Positions 8,901 to 23,939 of a stretch of DNA of 64,000 nt are shown here, piece by piece. The DNA is from Synchiropus splendidus (taxonomy: Eukaryota; Chordata; Actinopteri; Syngnathiformes; Callionymidae): contig NC_071343.1 in the NCBI RefSeq assembly GCF_027744825.2, positions 15,114,866-15,178,865 on the forward strand, in the 5' to 3' direction. Every line of letters starts with the position of its first letter. Position 1 is the stretch's first letter. A program made the translations under genes and the position numbers. Under the pieces are notes generated by a model. It ran no database searches. It was given only the letters and a program-made list of their open reading frames with translations, and had not been told where the DNA came from.

Positions 8901-10808
8901 AGCTCTCTGTCAACTGTTTCGTGGTCAATGCTTCTCAGGGCTAATACATATTCCTGGATTATGTGTCATTATTTTAATATACTTGTTTCATGATGTATGG
9001 TGTCTGAGTATCACAGTGAGCTGATTTCAGCAACTAAGCCGAAAATTCAAAATATAGGTAGAGTAGATTAGACAACAACAAAAATAATTGTTAGTCGCAG
9101 CCCTACACTCAATATTGTTATATATTACAATATTGTTAATTCGTGTAATTTTATACATTTTTAGCATCTCTGGCATCATTGAGAGCAATGAGCTCAATGG
9201 GGTGCTGTTCTGAAACGTCCTCACATAACACACGCATCTGTTTTGCAGAAGAAACAGAGGGATGTACCTCAATGTTAGAGTTTTTTTGAAACCTTCTGTC
9301 ATAAATTTTTGTAGTGTAAGTTGTTAAATGGTCTTGGACTTTACAGTGTGCCCTCTGTGATGCAAAAAGTTTGCTTAGTTATCTGACACAAGTTGTAACT
9401 GCAAAATATAGACAGCTGTGTTGACACCCTTATAAGATGACTCAACCACCCTGAACTGACTTGTTTTCCTATGCAAAGAGGCAGTCTTCGATGGATGAAT
9501 GAACGTGTCATTGTTTCAGAGGGTGATAGCCCAAGGAAAACCAATATGATATGCGGTATCGTCTTGTTCTTTCAGTGATGACGATGAGTTGATAGCTTTA
9601 GGTGATTGTTACAGTAAAACTGAATTCTAACTTCCAGAAGCAGCTTTCTGCCTCACTTAGTGATAATGGCCAGAGTGCTGGCGGTAGCATACATTTGAAG
9701 CCTTAAAGATTTGCATGTCACAAACTAAGGGAGTGGAGGCAACAAAAACTCAGCCCTGTAGAAAACACTACCGGTCCTACAAGCTTTAAGACTTATTTCA
9801 TGACCTCAATGTCTCTTGAATCACTTCTGCTCTCCCATTAGATCTCTTGCAGGTTTCTTTTAAATGAGTGAACTTGTGTCATATCTGTAGTCCATGGAGA
9901 CATAGCTTAGATTTTAGTATGCTTCAGCGTGCACATAGCCTTATGTGCGTTTGCTGAAACCTTGTATTATTCATGCCACTGAATAAATCTACCATGTGGG
10001 TTTTCATAAGCAGTTTAGCAGCCGTAGGAATAGCATGACTCCATAGCAACTGGCAGCGCTGCTATTTATCAGTATTTCAATGTAAGAATACTCTGGGAAG
10101 TTAGCATTCAGTTATTTCACTGTTTATAATTTAACACTGGTTTAGACAATAGCTTTATTGGTGTCCTTGTTTGGAAAAAGTTCTTTCGTGGTCCAGTTGA
10201 GCTATGTGGCCGTCCTACTTTTCCCAAACACTTCCCAAAGATCGAAGACTCATCACACCACATACAAACCATCATAGTCCTTTTCTGTTGCCTCTTAGTT
10301 GGGAATGCAGATGAGTAGTCAAAAGATGGGATGCAAAGGAGGGCAAGAAGACGGATGACCCTCATTATCTCCTGCGGAGAGGAAGGCGAGTTTGGTTCGT
10401 CATCTGGGTAATTCAGAGGCATCATTCTTCATTTTTCTGCCCTCCTCCCTGGTCGCCCCCTAAGCCCCCCTGATTACCAAGCCCTTCTCTGCCCATGTTT
10501 GTTGGAAAACAGTTAAATCCACAGATCAATCATCAGTCTTGTTTGCTCTGCCTCCTTTTCCTTCCTCGTTTTCTGGGGTCTTCAGCGTCCCATTGAAAGC
10601 AACTTTCGTCTGCTGTGCTGGCCCAGTTCCTTCATGATGCAAGGTAGCTTGTCTCCAAAAGTGACATTCTTTGAATCCATGGTGGACATCATCATACAGT
10701 TATAGTGATTCACCTTCTTATTGACCTCTAGTATTAAAAAATGACGATAGAGTGAAACTATGTCGTCACTCAAATGTAAATGAGTCAAATGGAATTAACA
10801 CAATTGTT

Positions 10809-10887
<79 letters not shown>

Positions 10888-13800
10888 TCACTGTTGCTAC
10901 TGAAATACTACAAGCTACTGTTACATAATGTATTTATTTATGTTCACCAACCTCCTCTCCCAAGAATATCCACATTTTTTTCAGTCTTCAAGACTCATAA
11001 AAGAAATTCTGTCTTTGGTGCCAGAGGTCAAGGAGCTACCTTGGTTCTCCAAGACTTTGAAAAGCACCCTGTATGTAACACCCTTATTGTGTCTGAAACA
11101 GTCAGTTTAAGTTAAGTTTTTAATCAAGTTTTACTGTACTGTATAAGTGTGACGTGCAGCTCTGCAATATTCCTGTAGTATTCCAACAGTGAAACCTCCA
11201 ATGGAAACGCTGCGGGAGAGCAAAGATTTGGTTCACTTAAAAGTTAATTTTAACGCCTGCTATGCAAAACTGCTCTTGATGGTCGTCCATATGTTACGCC
11301 ACCGGAGTGAGAATGTGTTTACATATATCCATCAACATTTTCAATAATAATTGTATTTGTGTTTAAGCCATGAGGCAAATCTCTCAATCTACTTATTGAG
11401 CGATAGATCGTACAAAAAACATCCACCAGACTCTTTTGGTATTAGTAGAAGTAGAGCCGCTGTTCTGAACATGATTTTTCTGAGGTGTGTCCAACTGGGA
11501 GAGTACATCTCACAAGCAGGTTAGTGGCTTTGACTGATTGCCAGTTGTTGGACTTTGGATTGTTGCGAGTCAACTTCAATAAATTGCGATATATTTCCGA
11601 ACATTATTGTCTAGAATGTCATAGCTTCAGTTATACTGTCAGAATGAACGACCAACCTCTGATGCTGACCTAATTTCCTGGACACATGTAGGTTAGTTAT
11701 ATTTTATAGCTTTCAAACCTTTATATAGGTCACGGCCATGCTTTCTGAAAGACTGCACAGTGGCTTTCTGTTGTGGTAAAACAGACCAATAAAAACAATG
11801 AGTGTACCGGAAGGTCTCCCGGAAGGGCCGTCATTGACCATTCAGTGTAGGGCGGGTGAGTGTGTGCGACCTGAGTCATTCTTTCTGTGGCCACTTGGTC
11901 ACGCCGCCAAGTCACAAAGACCCCCCTCACCGCTCTCCCGGAGACTTAAGCTTATTGTTAAATGTTCTTTGCTAGTCGACATTGAGCTTTGAGTGCGAGT
12001 AGGATTTTTAGTGATTAGTGTACTGAGTGGACTTTGTGCGTAGCTGCTGGCTCGCCCTGTAACAGAACCCAAAGAGAAGAATGTTGAGCTTCAGAGCGAG
12101 TGGCTCTCCCTCTGTTCTGTGACGTCCAGTTGGGAGATAGTGTCTGCTATTGTGGTTAATAGAACTTGGAGCCTCATACATATTTCAAGGGTGTGCCTCA
12201 GTGGAGATTACAGCTTCAGATTTTTGTTTTTGCCAGAGAATGTGAAACTGCAGTGCAAGCCTGTGTGCGAGAGCGTGTGTGAAAGCCTTATTGTGCAAGC
12301 GTTAAGAACTTCCCATTCCCTCTAAAGTTTTATTGTAAGCCCGCAAATACCCAGTGTTTGTAGTTCTCGTGACTCCAAAGTTTATTTTCATATCTTAACA
12401 TTTGATGGGCGAATACGAATCAGATCACTGCTGCAAACTGCTTGTAACTTAAGTTTGACTTTGCGATACATAACAATTGAATGTGTCCCTTTTCATTTGC
12501 AACAATTTGATCTCATTTTTCTGTCAGTTGTAGTCAGATGATTACTATCTAATTGATCGAGCATCAGGAGTAAATGTTTATGTGAGGCATGGAAACTTAT
12601 ATTTGTCCATTTCTGTTGACAAACAACGGCTTTCAGAGTCGTAAAGGCCACACAAGTCCACTCTCCTTTCTCCTAAAGTCATCTTCGAGCTGCCACATCC
12701 ATCAATGTCAACAAAGCGGCTCCCTGGTTTGACAGGGAAACTCATTCACATAATTGCGCCTTAACTGAATGAGCCCAAAGTCGTTTTCTGTGATGTAATG
12801 AGATGACTAAAGCGGATGTTCCCGACTGGTGTTTTCATCCTGCTCTGCAAGGATGCATGCTGGGCAGAAGGCACTGAGCAGCGCGGGAGATCAGTCTTGC
12901 CCTTGCATCTCCTTATTGTTTCGTGTTCTGTGAAAACATTTGCCTTCACGTGGATAAATCATGTGACACTGAGACTAACGACAATAACAGCACAACTTTC
13001 TTGTCTTTACATACAGTTGTTATATTTTCTCTTCCTGTCTCCTTATCTCCTGCTGTGTCCCCTATTTTCTTGCCTTCTGCAACTCCCTCTCTCCTTCTGT
13101 GTCTCCTTATCTCCCTCTGCACCATGATGTCTGTCACCGATGGTCACCTTATGTGTGTCTTTCTCTACTTCCTTCTGACTCCGCTTCTCCTTCCCTGCCT
13201 TCACTGTCTCCTTCTCAATCTCACATTCCTGGTGTACTTCTCTACTCGTCTGTGCTTTCTTTCCCTGTTTTCACAAGGCTCATTCTTCCTTGGCCCCCTT
13301 TCTTCATCCAGGTTTTCTTTTTCTCTTCAAGTGTACTCTGTCTTCTTCTCTCACATTTTATCTCTCCTTCATCTCCATCTCCCTTTCCATACCTTCTTCT
13401 TTGTCCATTTTTGCCTCTTTTGTGCTCATAAGAATTCTAAAATTTTCAAACGTGTCTCTGCTGAATCCTCCCTTTGGAAAAGCAGGGAAGAATGTGGAAG
13501 GTGTTGACGGAGTTTGGAGTGAACAAAATGATTTCCTGTAGATTGTCATCACGCGTGAGAACAAGCGGATTACATTTAAGCTTTGGATAACTCGCTGTGG
13601 TTAGCTTGCTTTATATACAGTTGTGGTGACCTCACACTATTAGCATGAGCTGCGATTATATTCTCAGATTCAAGAATGGCAGTGTTGAGATAATGCCAAG
13701 TGATGTATATTCAGGTTATCTATCTTGATGCTGGTTAACATTATGGATGGTTATTCCATCTTGTGCATATACATACAGCGACACTCGCATATGATATCAG

Positions 13801-16800
13801 CATTGTTTGATCTTGGCATGTGTCAGATTTGACGATCAAGCCGTGCACGATCTATTGTAGCTGCAGCAGGTTTCATTGCAAGTCTTCCTGGTGGAAAACA
13901 AACAGATAGAAAATGTCTGGAATGTGCTGTGACCTATCAACTTAACCGTGAAGAGAGGGGCTTCAAAATCCCCACGACCGCTGGAGGGCAAAAACTACAC
14001 ACAACAAACAGCAGGATAGTATAACACACTTTCTCAGCTTTTTCTTTTCTTAAAGAACAAGGCCAAGTTATTTTGCGCCCCCTTACCTCATCCAGGGCTC
14101 CCAGTGGATTGAGGGAGGGGAAGAATGATGTGGAGTTTTTTTTTATATTGTGGGATGAAACCCAGCCGTTTTTCAAACTTGGGAGACTTGGCTCACAATC
14201 CAGAACATGTACTTTCAGTCTGTGCTCTCTCTGCAAGCACTTTTTCCTGCTGCTTCATCTCTCTAGAGTTCCTCTGCACCAGACTTTACACATCTTCCTG
14301 TATATTTGGAAACAAAGGAGAGATGCGCAAAGAAAAGGCAAGTCAGGACTGCACTCCGGTACCTTAGGCAAAACAGAGCAACTGGAGGCCCTTATTAATT
14401 CTCATAGTTACTACTTCTAGCTGGCATTGTAAAACAACTATTCATTTTTAGTGTTGACAAGTGTAACAGGTTTTTAGTCATATGTTGTGGGATGGTGGCT
14501 CCATGGATTTACTTTTGTTCCATGTCTATTGCTTAAAAAGCTGAGAAAGTTTCAGACGTGAGTGTAAATATACAAAAACATATCAAGCTCTGTATAGCAG
14601 TCTAACATTCTCTAGATCTGTGACGATTCAATGTACTTTCACCACTAGATAAGCCATGAGTCAGTGCATACATCCGACAAGGCGCTCATTTCACAGGCAT
14701 ATGAACACAGCATTGAGTCAAATCAATGAAAGAACTTCCATGATTCAAGAATTAAATGTTGAGTGGTGGTAAAAAGGATGTTCCCTGACCAGGCACAAAT
14801 TTTGGTTAAAATCTATTCATTTTAATGATTAGATTTTTATGCATTTTCTTTTTTTTTTAGTGGTGCAGGGCATGTGAGCAGCAGTGGTTAGAAGCCATAA
14901 ATGTGAATGATGATTTTAATACCTTCCTAAATCATGCTGGAACACCCCCCAAAATATAATCATATGTCCCTTGTCCCATTATCATCATTTTCAAAAGATT
15001 TCATTTAAATATTTTCTGAACTTTTCTGAAGTTATTTTTCTATCCGACAGACCGAATTTGGTGGAGCTGACATGTATAATTTCAGTGATGGCTGATTTAT
15101 TATTAGACTTTATTGCTTTATTCAGGCCGAAGTCCAAATAAACATTTTCTTCAGGCCATCTCCTCTGAGGTTATTAACTCACTATCGTTTCAATTATTAA
15201 AGCTGTTCTACGTGTCCACGTTTTCCTGGCCTGGTTTTTAATGTCATGACTCAAACCTCAGGTGGATTAATGGAACTCATCACCATTTAAGTGGCATATC
15301 GCTAAATTCTTCAGTGAAATTATAATAGAAGTAACATTTTAGAAGCATTATATGCAAGATCGCTCTTCTGTCCTGAAACTCCTCTCTCTGAAAGGTCACC
15401 AAAAATCCCTCCTAGGTAGGCAAGTTGTGGAATTTCCAGCTCTTGTGGGGAAACAATGACACAGATTCAACTCTGGGCCGATGAGTAATCCAATATAACG
15501 CATACGTGCACACGTCACGGCTCTGTGTTGTGACTCTTCACATTCCTGACATTGAGGTCTGAGGCTGTGGTTATTGGCCATAGTCCCATAGCATGTGTGT
15601 GGCTCAGTTGGAGTTCAGTTGTTAAGTCAGCATGCTGTCTATTTCCTCCACCCTGACCTGTAATTAGATAAAGTGTACTAAGAGTGACTTGCTCTAATGG
15701 TTTTTCTGTGCTCGCGTTGAATGTGAATGAATAGCAACAGTGGCGCTCAACGCTAACTTTTTTTTTCCCAGTAGATCATACATTTAATGATGAAAATATG
15801 ACAGTAAACATGTCTGGGTTTGATCGACAAATTTAAGATGTCATGATGATGCGATGGCATTTTTAACCTGACCTTTAGATGCTATTAATTATCAATGAAA
15901 GTGTCTCCAAATACACCCACAAATCTACTGCACTATTTTTACAATGTCACACACATTACCCCTTTCAAAGAATACATTTTTTTGGGGTGGGGAGTTTGAA
16001 CACCCTTGTTAAAAGTTAACTCCTCTCCTGACTGTGACACACCTTTGACCCAAATAGGTTTCTCCCATGCTTGCGCTGATTTCTTCAGGCGCTTGTCCCC
16101 TAATGTAATTGTAAAGTTATATGCAGCTTACTTTAAGACCCAAATTTCTGTCCCAGTCTTCTGCCCCTTGGCTGCAATATCCTGGGTTAATGCCTTGCTG
16201 CTGCAGGTGACCTGGTGTCTATCAGTGCTTGAATTAACAAATACAGAAATCTGTTAAGTACATACAGTGATATTTTTATCATTCCGTACGTTATATAAGG
16301 TTATATGAGCAGATAAGGTTGACAAGCACATAATAAGCACTACTCTGGGCCTTTTTCTTTTTATCCACTTCTTTTACATGTGACCATGAGGTGTGAGCTT
16401 CAACTTTCTTTGCGCTTTCTGCATTGCCCTTGGCCATATACATCCATTCTATCCTGCTGTCTGAGGATCAAGTTATGCTATCCAACCTTTGCATTACTGA
16501 AGTAACATTTTCGTTGACACAGATTTGGCGTATCTATGCTGTTTTAATTTAAGTATGCCATTTACTGAAAATAAAACAATGCTACATCAGAAACAAAGTT
16601 TGCACTTCTGCACTTTGACTCACTTGGATTGGGCTCAAGCAGTTGCAGCTCAGTACAATACAGCCAAGTACTTCTAACTTCAGGCTAGTCAAACCCTAAT
16701 TCTTTGCAAGTGCCTCTTCTCTTTTTCACATAATGAATTTTGCACTCTGAATTTCCAAAGCAAGACCAAAACGGAGAACTAATTATATTAGGAAAGTGAA

Positions 16801-19800
16801 GCAATTAGTCTTCCTTAATTTTGGCAGGCAGACTGTTCTTGTGTTCTGAGAAAATAAGTCTGGTAGATGATATCACCTCAGCTGACTCATGTGGCCTTAT
16901 CTTCCTCCTTATGGGTGTGCATGTGGAATGCTGACCTGGTCAAAATGTATTTAGTTTGCCTTTGTGTCACAGTTGTTGCACTCAATCCCAACATGTAGAC
17001 TGTCTTCGTTTCAGTCATCTATTTCTCTTTGAGCTTGAGCTTGACCACAGTTTAAGGGTCACCTTATGATGTACTGAAGCGGCAGATCTACTCCAAGATC
17101 CTCATGGATATCCGGAGTTTACTGGTGTTGATTTTCATAGTCTTGGTTTCTTGCTTGATTGTAATATAATGCTATATGCAAATGTAATTCATGTTGACGC
17201 TGAAAGCACTGAGGTAAAATTTAGCTGGTATCAAGGTTTACTCATCGTCTAGCTTGAGGATACTAGGTGCCTCCCAAAAGAACGTTTCTCTGTGGCTTAG
17301 ATTGCAGGTATTCTTGAGCTCTCTTCTGCTTCTTCTGTTTGACTTTTTGGTGCATGTACACCCTTGCATCCCTGTATTTCCTTATATACACGATAAAATT
17401 GAGATAAATTATTTACATCTGGTGTCTTGTTAAGTTACTTTCTGCTGACTAATTTAATAGTAAATCTAGTTTGTGTAGATACCTGACTCATGATCATCTG
17501 TTTACCATAATGTATGCACAGCACAAGATAGGCACCAGTAAGTTATTTTCATTGTTAGTTTTGTGTTGTACTCCATTTTATTTATTCAAGAAAAGGAAAC
17601 GTATTCCAAAGCAAACCCTAAAGCCACACTTCTTATTTGACTTTAAAATACTTCTTATCTGTCACTTGGGGTTTCAGTGATGAATATGTTTTATGTCTTG
17701 GAGCTGATACTTGGGGTATGGATTTATGTGCGTCTTGTCCACGGTGTTGGATGGGATTTATTGACAAAGCTGCAACGTGTTCTCCAATGGCCCGGTTTTA
17801 ATTTGGGAGCGTTAAAGAAATGCCCTTTCTCCAGGTCTCATGAGATTATTTAATGTATGCACTGGTGAAGAGGTGCGTCTTTAGCTAGTGATTTGTATGT
17901 CTTATCGACAACATCATAGTTCATTTAAAAGCACTGTACTTTAATAAATCTTTGCTCTGGTTTTATTATCAGACAGTAATAAGTACTTTTCTTAAAAGGA
18001 ACGATCAAAGATGGCTTTTACTTGGTAGGTGGCGAAAGAGTGGTTTGCTGTGAGCTAATTGTAGTTACCATTGTTATCAGGAAGTTGTTAGCTCTGTGTC
18101 AGTTATTGGCTTATTGGTTATTAAGTGTGAGTTCATCCCGCAGTTACTCTGTATTATGTTCATTAACTACAGTAGCATGACAACACAGAGATATTTAACG
18201 AACAGCAGAGTTTCAGCTACATATAAAAGATCTTTTAGATGTTGCAAATGTAAATGATATTATATAAATTGTTCATATACATACAAATTCCTGTGCACAT
18301 TTGCTTACAAGCAAGAGAAAATGTGTAACAATGTGCAAATAATTTGATTTGGAACACTTAACTCTCTGTCCGGTGTTTCCCTGGAGAGTGAAAAAAAGTG
18401 ACAAAAGGCACAGAAAAAAATGATCCTTATGTCTGTGGTGCACCTTGATAATCTCAATGCAGCACACCACACCCATAAAGATGTTGTCCCAGCACCAATA
18501 TTGATCACACGTGATAAAAGAATGTGGAAACATCGTAAGAGGAAAACACAACACGCAACTTGAAGGTGGACATGATTATATCAGTTTATCGCAAAACATG
18601 TCTATTGCTCACCAACTAGAGTTGGACTTATTGTCACTGCTACAAAGGCATCATTAATTTTCATCTGTATTTGTGTATTTGCATTGTCATTTTGTGTGCT
18701 GTGACAGTGACTCAAGTGACCAAAAACAGTACAGTACCTGGGGTGGTCAACATGATCTTTTTGACATCCAAAATATGTCGATCTTTCTGACGCTGATTGT
18801 CTTTTGGGGACTTTTATCAGTTGCTTGGAGACTCATCTGCATGAGCAGAGGGGGAGGGGCTGGCTTGCGCTCCGCAGAGAAAACCGATTTCTCACAATTC
18901 TCAGTGATAGTTGAAGATTGAAGATAACAAGAGTTGAAAAGTCTGAGGAAAAATAAAGAAAATATCACACATATCAAAATGTCACGCTATAGCACGCGCG
19001 CACTTTCCAATGACTATTATTATTGCGTGCGTCACATTTAAATATTAATTTGTGATCAGAATGATATACATTCAGTAATGTGCATTTACTGCTATTTGTC
19101 TGCATCACACTCAATGATGTCATGTTCGTTTTGGTTTCATATTAAAGCTCCAAGCTTTCTGCAACACATTATTTTTGAACTCCAGTGTCAGCTGGCCAGC
19201 TTGGCTCCAGATGTTCACTTTGTAGTTTGTTGGCTTTTGTCTCCACGGTTAGGTCATGGACCGACACAAACAGAGCCGAGGTTCTAACTGTCCTTAAGGG
19301 ACTGCTGGCTTCCACGCAGGTCATGACCTGAAGCTGACCTTTTCTACCACATCCACATGATTACACCTCTGAGCTTGAAGCTGCCTCGGCTGGAGTCTCT
19401 TCATTAAGCAAAAGGCCATCTCTGTCAATGATGAGCCTTGGCGGCTTTGCAGCTGATCGGCTGAAACACATTTACTTTAGATAGACGGTGGTGACCTAAC
19501 AAACTTGTCACATCATTCCAGCAACCTCATTTGGGTAAAAAGTGAGGCAGAGAAAATTCATTTGTATGTTCACGTCTTGTGGTTAACGCCTGCCAAGTTC
19601 GCTTGTCTGCCCTTTAAAATGTCTTACTTTTTTGGCTCAGTTGTTCGCTGCCCACCTGTGACTGAACAGCAGTATTATTGTGCCAAATTGTGGTGTTGAC
19701 CCAATAAAGCACATCTATATTCCAATTTGTTTAGTTCTTATTCTTTTTTCTACTTGCTTTGCATTTTTGTCTTTTGTGAGGGTTAACGTGGGTTTGTGTT

Positions 19801-22800
19801 AGCCCAGGCTAACATATGTTTCACCTGTGTTCTCATATATATTTTCACATTGCCAGATCATTTCATTGAAAGCGCTTCAGTGTGCTGAAGCATCGTTGTC
19901 CAAGGATATCATTTAGCTTAAGGCATAAAGGGTGGTAAAATGTTCACAAAGAAGATAACACAGGGAACGCATTTCTCTAAGTCATAAGTATCTTTGAAAG
20001 ACGAAGAAAAAATATACTTTGCCTGGCAAAGAAACCCAAGACGGGAAGTCTTAAGAAAAATTGACCTGTCTTCTTTCGCCGTTCTACTCAAAGATGGCAG
20101 CTCTCCGGCCTGTTTTTACACTGACGTCAACGAAAATATCTAAGGCTACATTCTGCCTAGCAGCGTTACAACAAATGATATGGCAACCAGATGACTGATT
20201 TGTAAAACTATCTGATGATGTCGTGATTTTTTTTATTGGCTGAACTATTCTCTCTCCATACATGGTCTCAGTAATTCATTGCCTCGGGTAGTTAAAGCCG
20301 AGATGTAACAAAAGATCTGTGCTGGTCGTAGGAACCAGACCCCGTGAGAGAAAATGATGTTATTCCATTTTTCACCATGAGATAAATCAACCCTAACAGA
20401 GTAAAATGTTAGTTTTCTCTCTGAAAGATTGTGAGTGTTGTTCCTGGAAAAGAACACTTGAGATGTTATTGCATTGTGAAAATCCCTCTGTGATTGTTTT
20501 GAGCTGTTTCAAACATTGTGATAGAAAACACACTTTTCTTGTTCCGTAAAAATGCTGTTTTGTTATTTTGAAGGGCATGATCTAGAGAGAAAGTTTCAAA
20601 AGAATTTGTTGTTGTGTTATGTTAAAAGCTGGATATTTGCTTGGCACATTGAGCCTAAAATCGCGAAACAGTGATTTGAAATATGCAGCTTATGGAATCA
20701 CATCTATGATACTTTGTGAAACCAGCTATTGAAGTGTAAACCTTCATTTTTTGTTCTGTGCCATTGTTTGTCCACTGTAATAGGGTTTAGTTTGATCTAG
20801 ATTAATCTGTGGTGATGCTGACCTTATAAAACTGATACAGATCTCTCTTGACTTCCCCGCTCCGCTTATGCTAATATCCTTCTCGCCACTTTCAATATAT
20901 ACTGTATATATTTTCATGTTGACTCATTATGATATTAACTTGCTCTATATTTTGTTAGTTGTATCGCCCACTGTTAATGACACCGTTGAGTTGGGAAACA
21001 GCAGATGAAAACCCTCACTGTGCCACAATTTCTGGTTTAGAATTTACCCCTTCTCTCATAAATGCACTTTATGATGTAGTGAATCTGTATTAGCTAATGC
21101 AAACATTTGATTTTCTTTCTGCTCTTGACAGCCATAAGCTTGTCATGATGGCATGCAGGCCTCTAAAGACATCTCCAATCTGTCATCTATTTTTCATCTG
21201 GTGTTCACATACTGTGCCAAGATTTTTCTGCCTGCGACAGCTATGATTGGATCGTTTGGACTCTCCTTTAAAAGTGTTGTTTCTGCAAACTTTTTGCTAT
21301 CGGAGACTGCAGACGTTTGCTGGACGTGTTTGTTGCTATGAACCTGTGATCCTGGCCGAGTGTCGTGGAACGCTCATATCTTCACCAGCCTTGTGAGTTC
21401 ACAATCATCTGCTGTTTAATCAAACTCACTCTTCTACATGGCCTCTGACAGCACACATCACACCAACATTCAAACACTCCCACATGCTGTTCAAATAGAT
21501 CCCAGCAAACAAAAGCCATCACACATATGGCCTGGCACAGTTTTGCTCCTTTCATCTCAGCACATGCACTCTTGTGCTCTCTGCCACGATATGCTGCTTT
21601 ACTATAAAAGGCAAGTTGGACATACAATAGCCTAATCCTCATTCCTAATCCTTCCAGATTCACCAGATATGCAGGCATAACCTAAATAACTTACAGATTA
21701 TCTTGCAAATCCCTTTAAAAAGCTGAGTTCTTGCCACTCTGCTGGTATTATCCTCTTTCTGCCACACTGTCCAGGTCTGATGAGTGACATGGATAACATA
21801 CATCCATTGTGCTGGATGGATTAATAATGTCAACAAGACATTGACCACACAGTTGGACAGCCTCACTGTCAAACATTATGAGCCTAACATATTTGTTCTG
21901 CACAATTCTCACGTGGCGGTTTTAGCTGTGTTGTGTCGCAGAAAAGTCCCGAAAGAAACATCATGACTGAAGTCTGTTGCTTGCAGTATTCAAGTCATGC
22001 ATTCCAGCCAGACACATGAAAAGATGGACTGCATGAGGACAGCTGGGATTGGAGACAGATTTACTTCTCATGATTAAAAACTAGCATTTATACTGTCACC
22101 AATTCAATAAATGACAAAACGGTCTCCTCTGTTTCTGTATCACTTCTTGATTGGCTGGGTTCCGTTCCGTTGTTTATTGTTTTTTTTGTTTTTTTTTAAT
22201 CTGGGAGGGGTAGTTTTAAAAAATTCCTGGCGGAAACCCTGTATGACCTTGTGAAAGCACATATATGTAGTTAATGTATATTGTAGAAAAATAACGTTGA
22301 AAACACACAGCATCACTAAAAGACAGATTTTGATGACATTTTTTGGGCATTGCAGAAAGGATTTCAAAGGATTCTTTATTATGGACTCTACCTTCACACC
22401 AGCTCTTCGTTTGGCTTGCTGCTGGTTTGAGATAAATGTGGTTAGTCCTGTCTGAAGCTCATTGATGCACACAGATTTGCCGTAAAAGATTGTTCCTGAC
22501 ATGTCAAATGCTATATCGCATGACATCTCAGAAAAACACCAAAAAGAAAGATAAGATTACTGTCATTTCTGTGGTTGTGAAGCCAAGTTGCTGAGCTTAC
22601 TACTGCCTTATGTAAATCACACCGTTTTGTTGTATGAGTACTTGAATGACTTTGACAGACTTCAGACTTTATTGAGAGTTTGCGTTTGCATTTATCCTTG
22701 AGTCTAGATCGAATTAAAGTTAGACCACACCTAAAGTCCATGTGAGCGGTGATCGTCAGCCATTGAAGAAATTAGACCCAGAACTTGGTCTTGGCTTGTA

Positions 22801-23847
22801 ACAAATTTTAACACATGACATAAAGTGTGAGGTTTTCTTGAGACTGAAAGCTGGTTAAGGTGTTGTGACGGATCAGCCCAGGTTTCATTTAGGCACAGGT
22901 GCCTAAATGTGCGCTCTCCTGGTGCTTTCTAGTGTTTTCTACTGTATAAATTTATAACAATTACTTAAGGAACTCTATTTGCATTTTTTAAAATTCTAAA
23001 TCAAAAATCTCTGTCCATCCTCAGCAATAAACGGTTTTGCCAACTGCAAAAATATTCCGCTTTTCCAACGAAAAGAAACCAACATTTGTGCAGGAAAAAT
23101 ATTCTACAAAATACATCAAAGGAAAAACACTCTTACACACAACTATATAACACTGCCAATTCCAAACTTACATTCATGTAGTAAATATAACACTGTACAT
23201 TTTTCAAGCCATTGTTAGGCATGCCTCTGATAAGCTAAACTGGCACTAGAAGGATGCACCTGCGATTTTGCTATTTCTGTTTGTGCAGCGCTACCGCGAG
23301 TCCCAGGGGCTGTCCTGATGGAAGCCATGAGTGCAGAGCCTCTGTTCTTCTCACTCCGATAGTTCTTTAATTTTCATGATATCATAAACTTTTGAGGTGA
23401 TACAGTAATTTGAGTGCCAAATCATGTCTGCGGCGACAGGACTGTAAAAAGAAGATAAGGGGAACCTGATATATCCCAGCACAGGGAAATTCACATGCTG
23501 CAGCAGCCAAAAAAAGACTTGGAAAAACAGTGCAGATAAAGACTGATAAAACTAACAGAAAAATAAACTACGAGGTTTGAGTTTTGACCAAATGTATTAC
23601 ACTTGAGACAGAGGCTGGAATGTGCACTAACGCTATCACAACGTCTGGTATTAGTGACACTTTTCTGCAGGATTTCCAGGGTAATGTTTGACTCACTTGT
23701 CATACCAGAATCGCCATGTGGATGGTGACAAATATAGCTGAAAGTTAATGCCCTGAAAGAGTAATATGTTTCCTGAGTACAGAAACTCAGACAACTTTCA
23801 GTAACCTGTTCAACAACAAAGATAAGAGCAGTGAAACTACCTTCATT

Positions 23848-23939
<92 letters not shown>

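Noticed and set aside
10780..11115. Tyr/Ile repeat protein frame
   Set aside because: It is the translation of a TA microsatellite.
12923..13507. 194-codon plus-strand reading frame
   Set aside because: It lies in a pyrimidine-rich low-complexity tract where several frames are open; Leu/Ser/Pro repeats, no family resemblance and no splice support.
22190..22240. CTGGCGGAAACCCTG, resembling the end of a fish DNA transposon
   Set aside because: Only one end is visible, with no partner end or target duplication.
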